From: Eubacterium sp.
Lineage (GTDB): Bacteria > Bacillota > Clostridia > Lachnospirales > Lachnospiraceae
DNA: 15,129 nt
NCBI GenBank assembly: GCA_022776205.1
Contig: JALFIK010000099.1
Span: 1 to 15,129, forward strand
Direction: 5' to 3'
Below are positions 6,082 to 13,209 of the stretch, one piece after another. Each line of letters opens with the position of its first letter. Positions within the stretch are counted from its first letter, which is position 1. The notes under the pieces were generated by a model that was not told the origin of the DNA, made no database searches, and saw nothing but the letters and a program-made list of their open reading frames with translations. The position numbers and the translations under genes were made by a program.

Positions 6082-6112
6082 AGAAAAGGTACCGACCATA
6101 TGGGTAAAGACA

Positions 6113-6141
6113 TTGAATTTACAACAAGATTCTGATATGAT
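6113..6141 (+). promoter_or_regulatory. Promoter of the Rrf2 regulator gene
   Basis: TTGAAT (6113-6118) and TATGAT (6136-6141) with a 17-base spacer. It lies between the VWA stop and the regulator start, so the regulator can be transcribed separately. Confidence 0.55.
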
Positions 6142-6166
6142 AATTGTTGAAACGGAGGTGCCGGAC

Positions 6167-6604
6167 ATGCAGATATCCAGTAGATTTACAATGGCAATCC
6201 ATATGTTTGCCTGTATTGATACATTTACAGATCAGAAAATGACCAGTGATTTTATGGCAGGAAGTATTGGAACCAATCCGGTTATTATCAGAAAATTGTT
6301 ACAGCAGTTGAAAGCGGCAGGACTTATAAAGGTTTTAAGAGGGACCGGAGGTGTAGTAATAACAAAGCCATTGGATGAAATAACATTTTTGGATATATAC
6401 AGAGCAGTAGAATGTACACCGGATGAAGAATTATTTCACTTTCATGAAAATCCGAATCAGAAGTGTCCGGTTGGAAGAAATATTCATCATGTTTTGGATG
6501 ATAAGCTTGCAAGAGTGCAGGAGGCAATGGAGAGAGAACTTGCCGCCATAACGCTGGCTGATGTGAAAAAAGATACAGAACTTTGGATTTCAAAGGAACA
6601 GTAA
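6167..6604 (+). CDS. Rrf2 family transcriptional regulator (non-Fe-S type)
   Basis: A 145-residue winged-helix regulator. The ATG at 6167 is set by GGAGGTG (6154-6160) 6 bases upstream and by the family's usual start (MQISSRFTMAIHMF); in-frame codons further upstream fall in the promoter. The DNA-binding part spans about residues 1-65 (MTSDFMAGSIGTNPVIIRKL, then LKAAGLIKVLRGTGG). A dimerisation helix covers about 105-135. Cysteines are only at 16, 83 and 100. IscR and NsrR bind an Fe-S cluster with three close cysteines, which are absent here, so this is more like the YwnA/CymR branch. It probably represses the next gene through the TGTAA-N9-TTACA sites at 6655-6750. A terminator follows, so the two genes are separate units. 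Confidence 0.9.
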   Translation: MQISSRFTMAIHMFACIDTFTDQKMTSDFMAGSIGTNPVIIRKLLQQLKAAGLIKVLRGTGGVVITKPLDEITFLDIYRAVECTPDEELFHFHENPNQKCPVGRNIHHVLDDKLARVQEAMERELAAITLADVKKDTELWISKEQ

Positions 6605-6607
6605 AAC

Positions 6608-6640
6608 AAAGGCTTTGGGGTAAAATCCTGGAGCCTTTTT
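6608..6640 (+). terminator. Terminator of the Rrf2 regulator gene
   Basis: AAAGGCT pairs with AGCCTTT, with an extra inner GGG/CCT contact, and the stem is followed by Ts (6636-6640). It begins 4 bases after the stop codon. Confidence 0.75.
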
Positions 6641-6654
6641 ATATAATTCATTGA

Positions 6655-6750
6655 TGTAATAAAGAAGGTTACAAAATTTTAATGTAACTATTGACATTAC
6701 ATCAAAAAGATGATAAAGTACAACCATTAGATGTAATCACAATCATTACA
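6655..6750. promoter_or_regulatory. Three TGTAA-N9-TTACA operators around a promoter
   Basis: Three inverted repeats of identical build occur: 6655-6673, 6683-6701 and 6732-6750. The second covers the -35 box TTGACA (6691-6696); the -10 box is TAAAGT (6714-6719) after a 17-base spacer; the third lies just past the expected start of transcription. This placement fits strong repression by a dimer. The Rrf2 protein encoded just upstream is the natural candidate, though binding is inferred. Confidence 0.75.
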
Positions 6751-6776
6751 ACAAAAATTTTCAGGAGGTACATATC

Positions 6777-7172
6777 ATGCAGAAAGTAGTAGAATTTTTA
6801 AATGCAAATCCAGTTCAGTATCTGGCAACAGTAGGCAGAGATGGAAAGGCTAAGTGTCGTCCATTTATGTTCTGCTTCGAGAAGGAGGGCAAACTCTGGT
6901 TCTGCACCAATAACACAAAGGATGTATATAAAGATATGATGGAAAATCCGGAAATAGAGATTTCTGTTTCATCCCCTGAGTATGCATGGATCAGACTTGC
7001 AGGTAAGGCTGTTTTTGAGAACAACATGGAAGTAAAGGAAGCCTGCATGGCAAATCCTATCGTGAAAGGACAGTATCAGGAAGCATCCAATCCTATTTTT
7101 GAAGTGTTCTATCTTGAGAACCCACATGGAGTGATTGCTGATTTTTCAGGAAATCCTCCTTACAAATTCTAA
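6777..7172 (+). CDS. Pyridoxamine 5'-phosphate oxidase-like FMN-binding protein
   Basis: A 131-residue split-barrel flavin protein, normal length for the small PNPOx-like family. Family-typical stretches are VEFLNANPVQYLATVGRDGK at the N-terminus, CRPFMFCFEKEGKLWFCTNN, a KDVYKDMMENPEIEI helix-strand, and a C-terminal HGVIADFSGNPPYKF. Such proteins bind FMN or another flavin-type cofactor in the cytoplasm and reduce small molecules such as nitro compounds or quinones; the true substrate here is unknown. AGGAGGT (6763-6769) lies 7 bases before the ATG. Its promoter is overlapped by three operators that probably belong to the upstream Rrf2 regulator, suggesting induction by redox or electrophile stress. 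No clear U-tract terminator follows; the next 271 bases hold a repeat end and a large hairpin. Confidence 0.88.
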   Translation: MQKVVEFLNANPVQYLATVGRDGKAKCRPFMFCFEKEGKLWFCTNNTKDVYKDMMENPEIEISVSSPEYAWIRLAGKAVFENNMEVKEACMANPIVKGQYQEASNPIFEVFYLENPHGVIADFSGNPPYKF

Positions 7173-7182
7173 ACGGTTACAA

Positions 7183-7209
7183 GGTGGTGTCGAAGCTGGT
7201 GACCATAAC
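7183..7209 (-). repeat. Truncated end of the 63-base palindromic repeat, copy 3
   Basis: On the plus strand GGTGTCGAAGCTGGTGACC starts at 7186. It matches the reverse complement of copy 1 at about 21 of the first 24 positions and then diverges completely. It begins 13 bases after the flavin gene stop, and a long inverted repeat starts just beyond it. Confidence 0.6.
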
Positions 7210-7223
7210 CATCCGCCGGAGGC

Positions 7224-7319
7224 TCATCTCAGTAGGGGATTTCAACCTACTACTGGGGAGAACAGTCCCTTTCCTAATGTTTTACACATTTGAGGAAGGG
7301 GTATCCCCTACTGAGATGA
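7224..7319. repeat. 96-base element with perfect 17-base inverted ends
   Basis: The arms at 7224-7240 and 7303-7319 (core ATCTCAGTAGGGGAT) are perfect inverted repeats around a 62-base interior. The interior can form a further stem, CCCTTTCCT with AGGAAGGG. No reading frame is inside and no U-tract follows. It could be a tiny non-autonomous insertion or a structured RNA. It directly follows a broken copy of the 63-base repeat. Confidence 0.6.
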
Positions 7320-7351
7320 TAATTTGCAAATAATTTACAAAAGAATTACCT

Positions 7352-7433
7352 TATAATGACAGGAATTTGAAGCCCTTCTGTTATACTACCTCAAGATAAT
7401 ATCTATAATATTCTTTTAAGGGTAGCATAACAG
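7352..7433 (+). promoter_or_regulatory. -10 box and leader hairpin abutting the phosphoesterase ribosome site
   Basis: TATAAT (7352-7357) lacks a convincing -35 at normal spacing, which suggests an activator. TTTACA-N5-ATTACC just upstream hints at a PhoP-like box, but weakly. The leader then forms a stem: CTGTTAT-A-CTACC (7378-7390) with GGTAG-C-ATAACAG (7421-7433), one mismatch. The ribosome site AGGAGG (7432-7437) overlaps the end of the right arm, so the hairpin may limit ribosome access or protect the mRNA end. Confidence 0.5.
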
Positions 7434-7443
7434 GAGGATTTTT

Positions 7444-10170
7444 ATGAGAAAAAATTTAAGTAAAGCAATAAGTACCTTTCTTATTGCAGGAATCGTAGCG
7501 ACAGGACTTAATGGAATTGCATTTCCAAATCATCCAAATCAGGTAAATGCCGCAACTGTTGAAGCAGGAACACCATATAATGCATCTGGTAATTATGATG
7601 TATCGGTGGAACATGTGGTTATCAATCAGGTCTACGGTGGTGGAAACAATAAAGGAGCAGGCTCCCATGGATTTATTGAATTATACAATCCTACCGATGA
7701 AAATGTGGATTTATCTACATGGTCCATTCAATATGAGGGTTCTACAGGAGATGATAAAAATGCTGCCGGATGGCATAAACTGGATCTGACCGGCAGTATA
7801 CCGGCACGTTCCTCATATTTAATTCGAACAAAAAAATACAAAGATGATAAAACCCCTTCTAACTATACTGTACCGGAAGGGGACATGCAGTGGAATGATG
7901 TCACAATCAATGGTAAAGGCGTTGCTGTAGCGTTAATGAGTAATCAGCAGCTATTAACCGATAACGATGTATTTGACAATACAACAAAGAAACCTTTAAA
8001 AGATGGATATGTGGATCTGGTTGGAGTGAACGGAAATGATGGCTTGACCGAACAGAAAGCACTGGCTTTTGAAGGATATGCAACGGACAGTCAGTCAACA
8101 AAAAAGGCAGTCAGACGAATCGATTTTCAGGATACAGACTGCAACGCTGTAGGTGAAGATGATGGAGATTTTGTAATCATTGAATATAATGCAACCGATG
8201 AAGCGTATCTGAAATGGGCAGAACCAAGAACCACCAGAGACGGGGCATGGGAAGCTTCGGAGATGCCGGAGTTTCAGGAAACTACCTCTTTGAGCGACAG
8301 CGAGATTAATGTGCTCACAAATACTTTTGGGAATAATGTGGAATCCACAAGACAATTTATATGGCAGATGCCGGAAAGCTTTTCAGAAGGATACGTAAAT
8401 GTTTCAACAAAAGAGGATATGTCGAATCGTTTGACATTTAATGCAACGAGAACTTTAAATGTTAAGAAAACAGCAAGTGTATTTAAGGCAGAGGCAACAG
8501 GACTTGCAAAAAATACAAAATACTATTATCAGGCAGTCTGCGGGAATGTAAAATCTTCTGTATATTCCTTCACAACAGGAAGTTTGTCCGATGATTTCAC
8601 CTTTGTAAGGGCATCTGACAGTCAGTCTAAAACGGAAGATGGATATGATATTTTCCAAAAAGCAATTACGAAAATGAATGATACTTATCACACTTCTTTT
8701 ATTATGGAAACCGGAGATCTGGTTGATACCAATTATTTCGAAGATGAGTGGAGATGGTTTATTGGAAAATCTCAGTCCATGTTTGCAAACACCGCATATA
8801 TTCCGGTAATTGGTAATCACGAGGAAACCTCTTCCTATAAAGCATGGGCATTCAGAGAACACTTTTCCGTCCCGAATGCATGTGAAGCAGAAGGTGTGAC
8901 ACCGGGTACTGTGTATTCCTTTGATTATGGGAAAGCACATTTTATTGTATTAAATTCTGAGTGTAAGGGGGATGGACTGAAAGCGCAGGCACAATGGGCA
9001 GATAAAGATCTGGCAAATACAAAGCAAAAATATATTATTGCAGCAATTCATCGAGGCCCGTATGGCGGTGCAGGAATTTCAACCGATTTAGCAGATACAT
9101 TTACACCGATCTTTGATAAATATAATGTAGAATTGGTTTTGTTTGGACATGATCATTCTTACATCAGAACAAAAGCATTAAAAAATGGAAAAGAAGATAA
9201 AGATGGAACCGTATATCTGGAATGTGGAGGTTGTGCATCAAAACAGGATAATGCCAATGCAACAATTCCGGGATACGCAGACATTACAGGAACACCTGGA
9301 ATGCCGGTATACGATGTAATCACAGTAACTGATGAATGCATTAAAATAAATACGGTAACAGTAGACATCAATACTGGCACAATTTCCAGCCTTCAGGATA
9401 CCGGAACAATGAATTATGTGAATCCTGATGCAAAAATAGATTTTGAAGTGTTGCCAAAAACCCATCAAAAAGCGAGTGCAGAGACTGGAAAAGAGCCATC
9501 GGAAACAAAACCGGACAATACGGAACCAACAACAGATAATAATTCGGTTGTGACGATTCCGGCAGCATCCTCCACACATACTCCGGTCAAAGGAAAAACC
9601 TATGTTGTCGGAAATGGTAAGTATAAAGTAACCACTGTAACTGCAAATGGTGGTACCGCTACTTATCTGGGAATCAAAGGGAAGAAAACAGCGAAGCTCA
9701 CTGTTCCGTCTGCTGTTAAAATCGGAAAGACAAACTGTAAAGTGACAGCGATTTCCGCCAATGCTTTCAAAAATAACAAAAAAGTTACCACCATAGTGAT
9801 TGGAAAAAATGTAAAAACTATTGGCAAAAAAGCCTTTTATGGTTGTAAAAACTTAAAGAAAATTACGATGAAATCCAAAGTACTGAAAAAGGTTGGTGCC
9901 AAAGCTTTCACCAGGACAAACAAAAAACTGGTGATCAAGGTTCCTGCAAAGAAAAGAATACTAAACCTCCTCAATAAACGTGAGATGTGTGTCTGTGAGA
10001 TTGAATATATTACGGAAATCAACCAGTCAAATCTATCGAGGCATCTGAAGAATATGACAAATCTTGGATTACTCATTAATTGGAAGGAGAATAAATTTTA
10101 TAATCATTTGATAACTCAATCATTTATAGGAGGGATAAAATGTATCCGAAATTCAGACCAGAAACAGTAG
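7444..10170 (+). CDS. Secreted metallophosphoesterase fused in frame to an ArsR fragment
   Basis: A 908-residue chimera. Residues 1-36 are a signal peptide (cleavage near VNA-AT). About 53-200 is a lamin-tail domain (HGFIELYNPTDENVDLSTW). About 297-384 is the fibronectin-like domain of purple acid phosphatases. About 386-610 is a calcineurin-like phosphoesterase with metal ligands D392/Q394 (DSQ), D425 (GDLVD), N458-H459 (GNHE), H536 and H569-x-H571 (GHDH). A Thr/Pro linker leads to BspA-type leucine-rich repeats (715-837). Up to VPAKK (nucleotide 9954) it is a normal extracellular phosphatase or nucleotidase. From residue 838 it becomes ArsR: RILNLLNKREMCVCEIEYIT, with the C849-V-C851 metal box, and INQSNLSRHLKNMTNLGLL. 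The ArsR part lacks its start, so a deletion joined the genes. The enzyme is probably still active; the ArsR tail, exported with it, cannot act as a repressor. AGGAGG lies 6 bases before the ATG. It overlaps arsA by 31 bases. Confidence 0.88.
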   Translation: MRKNLSKAISTFLIAGIVATGLNGIAFPNHPNQVNAATVEAGTPYNASGNYDVSVEHVVINQVYGGGNNKGAGSHGFIELYNPTDENVDLSTWSIQYEGSTGDDKNAAGWHKLDLTGSIPARSSYLIRTKKYKDDKTPSNYTVPEGDMQWNDVTINGKGVAVALMSNQQLLTDNDVFDNTTKKPLKDGYVDLVGVNGNDGLTEQKALAFEGYATDSQSTKKAVRRIDFQDTDCNAVGEDDGDFVIIEYNATDEAYLKWAEPRTTRDGAWEASEMPEFQETTSLSDSEINVLTNTFGNNVESTRQFIWQMPESFSEGYVNVSTKEDMSNRLTFNATRTLNVKKTASVFKAEATGLAKNTKYYYQAVCGNVKSSVYSFTTGSLSDDFTFVRASDSQSKTEDGYDIFQKAITKMNDTYHTSFIMETGDLVDTNYFEDEWRWFIGKSQSMFANTAYIPVIGNHEETSSYKAWAFREHFSVPNACEAEGVTPGTVYSFDYGKAHFIVLNSECKGDGLKAQAQWADKDLANTKQKYIIAAIHRGPYGGAGISTDLADTFTPIFDKYNVELVLFGHDHSYIRTKALKNGKEDKDGTVYLECGGCASKQDNANATIPGYADITGTPGMPVYDVITVTDECIKINTVTVDINTGTISSLQDTGTMNYVNPDAKIDFEVLPKTHQKASAETGKEPSETKPDNTEPTTDNNSVVTIPAASSTHTPVKGKTYVVGNGKYKVTTVTANGGTATYLGIKGKKTAKLTVPSAVKIGKTNCKVTAISANAFKNNKKVTTIVIGKNVKTIGKKAFYGCKNLKKITMKSKVLKKVGAKAFTRTNKKLVIKVPAKKRILNLLNKREMCVCEIEYITEINQSNLSRHLKNMTNLGLLINWKENKFYNHLITQSFIGGIKCIRNSDQKQ
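9955..10170 (+). pseudogene. arsR: ArsR-type arsenite repressor, internal remnant within the chimera
   Basis: The sequence after nucleotide 9954 encodes RILNLLNKREMCVCEIEYIT followed by INQSNLSRHLKNMTNLGLL, then WKENKFYNHLI. This is the ArsR/SmtB winged helix, including the C-x-C metal-binding box (codons at 9988 and 9994) and the recognition helix. The first 20-30 residues are missing and no start codon or ribosome site precedes it. The tail after KFYNHLI is also atypical. It lies directly before arsA, its usual partner, so the fragment marks the start of a former ars operon. Confidence 0.8.
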
Positions 10171-11858
10171 AATTGACCAAATATTTATTTTATACAGGAA
10201 AAGGAGGTGTCGGTAAAACTTCGACAGCCTGTGCAACAGCCGTTTATCTTGCAGATCATGGGAAGAAGGTATTTCTGATTAGTACAGATCCGGCTTCAAA
10301 TCTTCAGGATGTTTTTGAAAAAGAACTGGATAATAAAGGGACATCCATTGAGGAGGTTCCAAATCTTATGGTTGCCAACTTAAATCCGGAAGAGGCTGCA
10401 GCAGAATACAGGGAATCTGTGGTGGGCCCGTACCGTGGAAAGCTTCCGGAGTCTGTTGTGGCAAATATGGAAGAACAACTGTCAGGTTCCTGTACGGTGG
10501 AGATTGCATCCTTCAATGAATTCTCCCATTTTATTACCGATGATGAGATTAATCAAAAATATGATTATATCATCTTTGATACTGCCCCAACCGGACATAC
10601 TTTACGAATGTTGCAACTGCCATCTGCCTGGGATAATTTTATTGAAAAGAGCACTCACGGAGCATCTTGTCTGGGACAATTGGCAGGTCTTGGTGATAAA
10701 AAAGAAATGTATGCAAAAGCGGTAAAAACACTTTCCGATGGCACGATGACCACGTTGATTCTGGTGAGCAGACCCGAACCGGCCCCGCTCATCGAAGCGG
10801 CAAGGGCATCGGCAGAACTTTCTGATATTGGAGTAAATAATCAGAAACTGATCATCAATGGAATCCTGGAAAGGGTAAATCCAGATGATAAGATTGCAAA
10901 AAGCTTTTTTGACAGGCAGCACAAGGCAGTGGAAAACATGCCGGAATCTCTCAAAAATATGCCGGTTTTTACAGTGCCTCTTCGCTCATATAATGTGAGC
11001 GGTATTGAATATATCCGGCGCATGCTTTATGATGATGTGACGCCGGAGGCAGGATTATTTTCGCAGAAAATGGATTTTCCGAAACTGGATGTGTTAATTG
11101 ATGAATTAAATCATAAAGGGAAAAAAGTGATCTTTACTATGGGAAAAGGGGGCGTCGGTAAAACGACGGTTGCCATTGAGATTGCAAAAGGCCTTGCCCA
11201 AAAGGGAAAGAGAGTCCATCTTACCACAACGGATCCGGCCGGACATATGAAAAAAACAGGACTGGAAAACTATGATATTGAAATCAGTAACATTGATGAA
11301 AAAGAAGAACTGAAAAAATATCAGGATGAGGTCATTGCCAAATCCATCGCAGGTGGAATCAGTGAGGAAGATCTGGATTATATCAAAGAAGACCTTCGAT
11401 CCCCATGCACCCAGGAGATTGCGGTTTTCCGGGCATTTGCAGAAATTGTAGAGAAAGCAGAAGAGAGAGTAGTTGTTATTGATACTGCTCCTACCGGACA
11501 TACACTTTTGCTCTTGAATTCCACGGAAAGTTATGCAAGAGAAATGAAGCATTCCAATGCAGATATTCCGGATTCGGTTAAAAAACTTCTTCCACGGCTG
11601 AGAAATCAGATGGAGACAGAAGTCGTCATTGTGACACTGCCGGAGGCAACCCCATACTATGAAGCGTATCGGCTGGAGGAGGATTTGAACCGGGCTGAGA
11701 TATCCAATAAATGGTGGGTAATCAATGCCAGTCTCAAAGCAGCAGAAACTAAAGATCCATTTTTGAGAGCCCGTGCGGAAGAAGAAATGAAATGGATTGG
11801 GAAAATTGCCAATAATACAAACGGAAATTATGTGGTTGTACCGTGGAAAGAGTCATGA
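10140..11858 (+). CDS. arsA: ArsA, two-domain arsenite-efflux ATPase
   Basis: A 572-residue protein, close to the 583 of the E. coli plasmid enzyme. Both ATPase halves are present. P-loop 1 is GKGGVGKT at 20-27 and P-loop 2 is GKGGVGKT at 335-342. Each half has its DTAPTGHT switch motif. The three cysteines that bind arsenite or antimonite are conserved at C118, C177 and C423, matching C113, C172 and C422 of E. coli ArsA. It uses ATP to power an ArsB or Acr3 permease at the membrane and normally receives arsenite from ArsD. AGGAGGG (10128-10134) lies 5 bases before the ATG. Neither arsB, acr3 nor arsD is in the window, and arsR survives only as a fusion tail, so the operon is incomplete. A strong terminator follows. 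Transcription probably comes from the phosphoesterase promoter, as no terminator lies between. Confidence 0.95.
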   Translation: MYPKFRPETVELTKYLFYTGKGGVGKTSTACATAVYLADHGKKVFLISTDPASNLQDVFEKELDNKGTSIEEVPNLMVANLNPEEAAAEYRESVVGPYRGKLPESVVANMEEQLSGSCTVEIASFNEFSHFITDDEINQKYDYIIFDTAPTGHTLRMLQLPSAWDNFIEKSTHGASCLGQLAGLGDKKEMYAKAVKTLSDGTMTTLILVSRPEPAPLIEAARASAELSDIGVNNQKLIINGILERVNPDDKIAKSFFDRQHKAVENMPESLKNMPVFTVPLRSYNVSGIEYIRRMLYDDVTPEAGLFSQKMDFPKLDVLIDELNHKGKKVIFTMGKGGVGKTTVAIEIAKGLAQKGKRVHLTTTDPAGHMKKTGLENYDIEISNIDEKEELKKYQDEVIAKSIAGGISEEDLDYIKEDLRSPCTQEIAVFRAFAEIVEKAEERVVVIDTAPTGHTLLLLNSTESYAREMKHSNADIPDSVKKLLPRLRNQMETEVVIVTLPEATPYYEAYRLEEDLNRAEISNKWWVINASLKAAETKDPFLRARAEEEMKWIGKIANNTNGNYVVVPWKES

Positions 11859-11863
11859 TAAAG

Positions 11864-11913
11864 CAGAGCAGACACCCACCAAAATTAGAGAGTGTCTGCT
11901 CTGTGTAGTTTTT
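11864..11913 (+). terminator. Strong terminator after arsA
   Basis: CAGAGCAGACAC (11864-11875) pairs perfectly over 12 bases with GTGTCTGCTCTG (11892-11903), followed by TGTAG and five Ts (11909-11913). A second, weaker inverted repeat, GAACGCC (11919-11925) with GGCGTTC (11954-11960), lies just beyond. Confidence 0.88.
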
Positions 11914-12014
11914 CCTTAGAACGCCCTTTGCTTTTTGGAGAAAAATCATGATAGGCGTTCGTGTCCTGCCGGTACTTCAATTGTCCAAGTTTCCTCATCC
12001 GACAAGGATTTTTG

Positions 12015-12043
12015 TTGTTGTTTGACAGATTTTACGATATAAT
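12015..12043 (+). promoter_or_regulatory. Promoter of the candidate small transcript
   Basis: TTGTTG (12015-12020) and a perfect TATAAT (12038-12043), spacer exactly 17 bases. Transcription would start near 12050, inside the 384-base gene-free stretch after arsA. Confidence 0.6.
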
Positions 12044-12049
12044 CAGGGT

Positions 12050-12200
12050 TAAAGGACTAATCTGTGATGGCTGGAGTTACAGCGGAAATAACAGGGGTCG
12101 TGACGTGATTATTGACGTAATCGAGAATTATTTTGTAATTCTTCGAATAGGATTTTGATAGTCCCGTTTAGGAAGGATTCAACGAAGTTGAGTCCTTTTT
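12050..12200 (+). ncRNA. Candidate small RNA, about 150 bases
   Basis: A promoter (12015-12043) and a strong terminator (12173-12200) bracket about 150 bases with no recognised gene. Inside, GAATTA-N5-TAATTC with an outer CGA/TCG pairing (12122-12145) forms a hairpin. A 13-codon frame from ATG 12067 (MAGVTAEITGVVT) follows AAAGGA at a 10-base distance. A one-base frame change would extend it into a hydrophobic stretch (DVIIDVIENYFVIL), so a small membrane peptide or a broken one is the alternative. Boundaries are predicted, not measured. Confidence 0.45.
12173..12200 (+). terminator. Terminator before the dehydrogenase gene
   Basis: AAGGATTCAAC (12173-12183), a 3-base loop, then GTTGAGTCCTT (12187-12197) and Ts to 12200. 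The stem is 11 pairs with one mismatch. It ends the candidate small transcript and lies 43 bases before the next start codon. Confidence 0.85.
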
Positions 12201-12242
12201 CTGTATCTGAAAGTACACATTAATAATAATTGGAGGAATCAT

Positions 12243-13199
12243 ATGAAACAAATTATAATAACAGGTCCTTTCAGGGAGAATGAGCAAAAAGCATTTTGTA
12301 ATCTGTCTCCTGATCTGGAATGTAAATTTGTTGAGCCACAGGAAGTGACAGTGCAAATGTTATCCAAAGCACAGGCGTTGATCGGCAATGTACCCCCATC
12401 TATGCTGGTGGATCAACCGCAGCTTGAATGGGTGCAATTGACCAGTTCCGGAGCAGATAAATATGTTGAAGAAAAAAATATTTCGAAAGATTTTATTATC
12501 TCTACAGCAACGGGATCATATGGAGTGGGATTTGCAGAATACATGGTGGCAATGTTGTTATCCATGATGAAAAAGATCCCGGATTATCTTGATGATCAAA
12601 AGAAAGGAATCTGGACAGATGAGGGAGTGGTAACTACTCCTTACGGAAAACGGGTTTTGATTGTTGGAACCGGTGATATTGGTCTGGAATTTGCAAAACG
12701 TATGCGCGCATTTGGGTGTAAATTGATTGGGATTCGCAGAAGAGATGGGATATGCCCAAAAGAGCTGGATGAGGTATATTCTACAGAGTGTTTAAAAGAG
12801 CAATTAGCCTTGGCCGATGTCGTGGCGGTATGTCTTCCCGGCACAAAAAGTACCTTTCATTTATTTGATGAGGAGATGTTATCCTGTTGCAAAAAAGGCT
12901 CTTACTTTATGAATGTGGGACGTGGAAATATAATTCCATTAAATGTGTTTTTAAATGAAAAAGTAAGTAATCGCTTTGCCGGAATATGGTTAGATGTATG
13001 TGAAGTGGAGCCGCTGCCGGAACAACATCCTTTATTTTATGTTCCGAATCTTCTGATTACCCCACATATTACGGGAGGATTTCATCTGGATCTTACCATA
13101 GAGAAAATATTCCGATTGTCCTTACATAATATGAAAGCATGGTTGGGAGATGGAGACTATATCAGTGTTCTGGATCGTGCAACAGGATACTGTAAGTAA
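12243..13199 (+). CDS. D-isomer-specific 2-hydroxyacid dehydrogenase family protein
   Basis: A 318-residue cytoplasmic oxidoreductase, normal length. It reduces a 2-oxoacid or oxidises the matching D-2-hydroxyacid with NAD(P)H. The substrate part (1 to about 100, and the last 30) surrounds a Rossmann domain with GTGDIG at 142-147. The catalytic trio is present: R227 (NVGRG), E256 (DVCEVEP) and H275 (TPHITGG). The residue after the R-motif strand, GIRRRDG (163-169), has arginines where a NADP phosphate would bind, hinting at NADP use. Substrate specificity cannot be read from the sequence; glyoxylate/hydroxypyruvate-type or phosphoglycerate-type activity are both possible. GGAGGA (12232-12237) lies 5 bases before the ATG. 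It is single-gene, between the terminator at 12173-12200 and a LysR remnant. Confidence 0.9.
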   Translation: MKQIIITGPFRENEQKAFCNLSPDLECKFVEPQEVTVQMLSKAQALIGNVPPSMLVDQPQLEWVQLTSSGADKYVEEKNISKDFIISTATGSYGVGFAEYMVAMLLSMMKKIPDYLDDQKKGIWTDEGVVTTPYGKRVLIVGTGDIGLEFAKRMRAFGCKLIGIRRRDGICPKELDEVYSTECLKEQLALADVVAVCLPGTKSTFHLFDEEMLSCCKKGSYFMNVGRGNIIPLNVFLNEKVSNRFAGIWLDVCEVEPLPEQHPLFYVPNLLITPHITGGFHLDLTIEKIFRLSLHNMKAWLGDGDYISVLDRATGYCK

Positions 13200-13209
13200 C
13201 AATCAGGGC

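Noticed and set aside
8455..8940. Open frame of about 161 codons on the minus strand
   Set aside because: Antisense to the phosphoesterase domain; the composition is rich in Cys, Ile and Phe and matches no family.
9955..10170. ArsR as a separately translated, working gene
   Set aside because: There is no ribosome site or start before the conserved domain, and the N-terminal helices needed for dimerisation are missing.
11106..11552. Open frame of about 148 codons on the minus strand
   Set aside because: Antisense to the second ATPase half of ArsA, whose motifs are intact; no start signals.
12015..12043. TTGACA at 12022-12027 as the -35 box for TATAAT at 12038
   Set aside because: The spacer would be only 10 bases; TTGTTG at 12015 gives 17.
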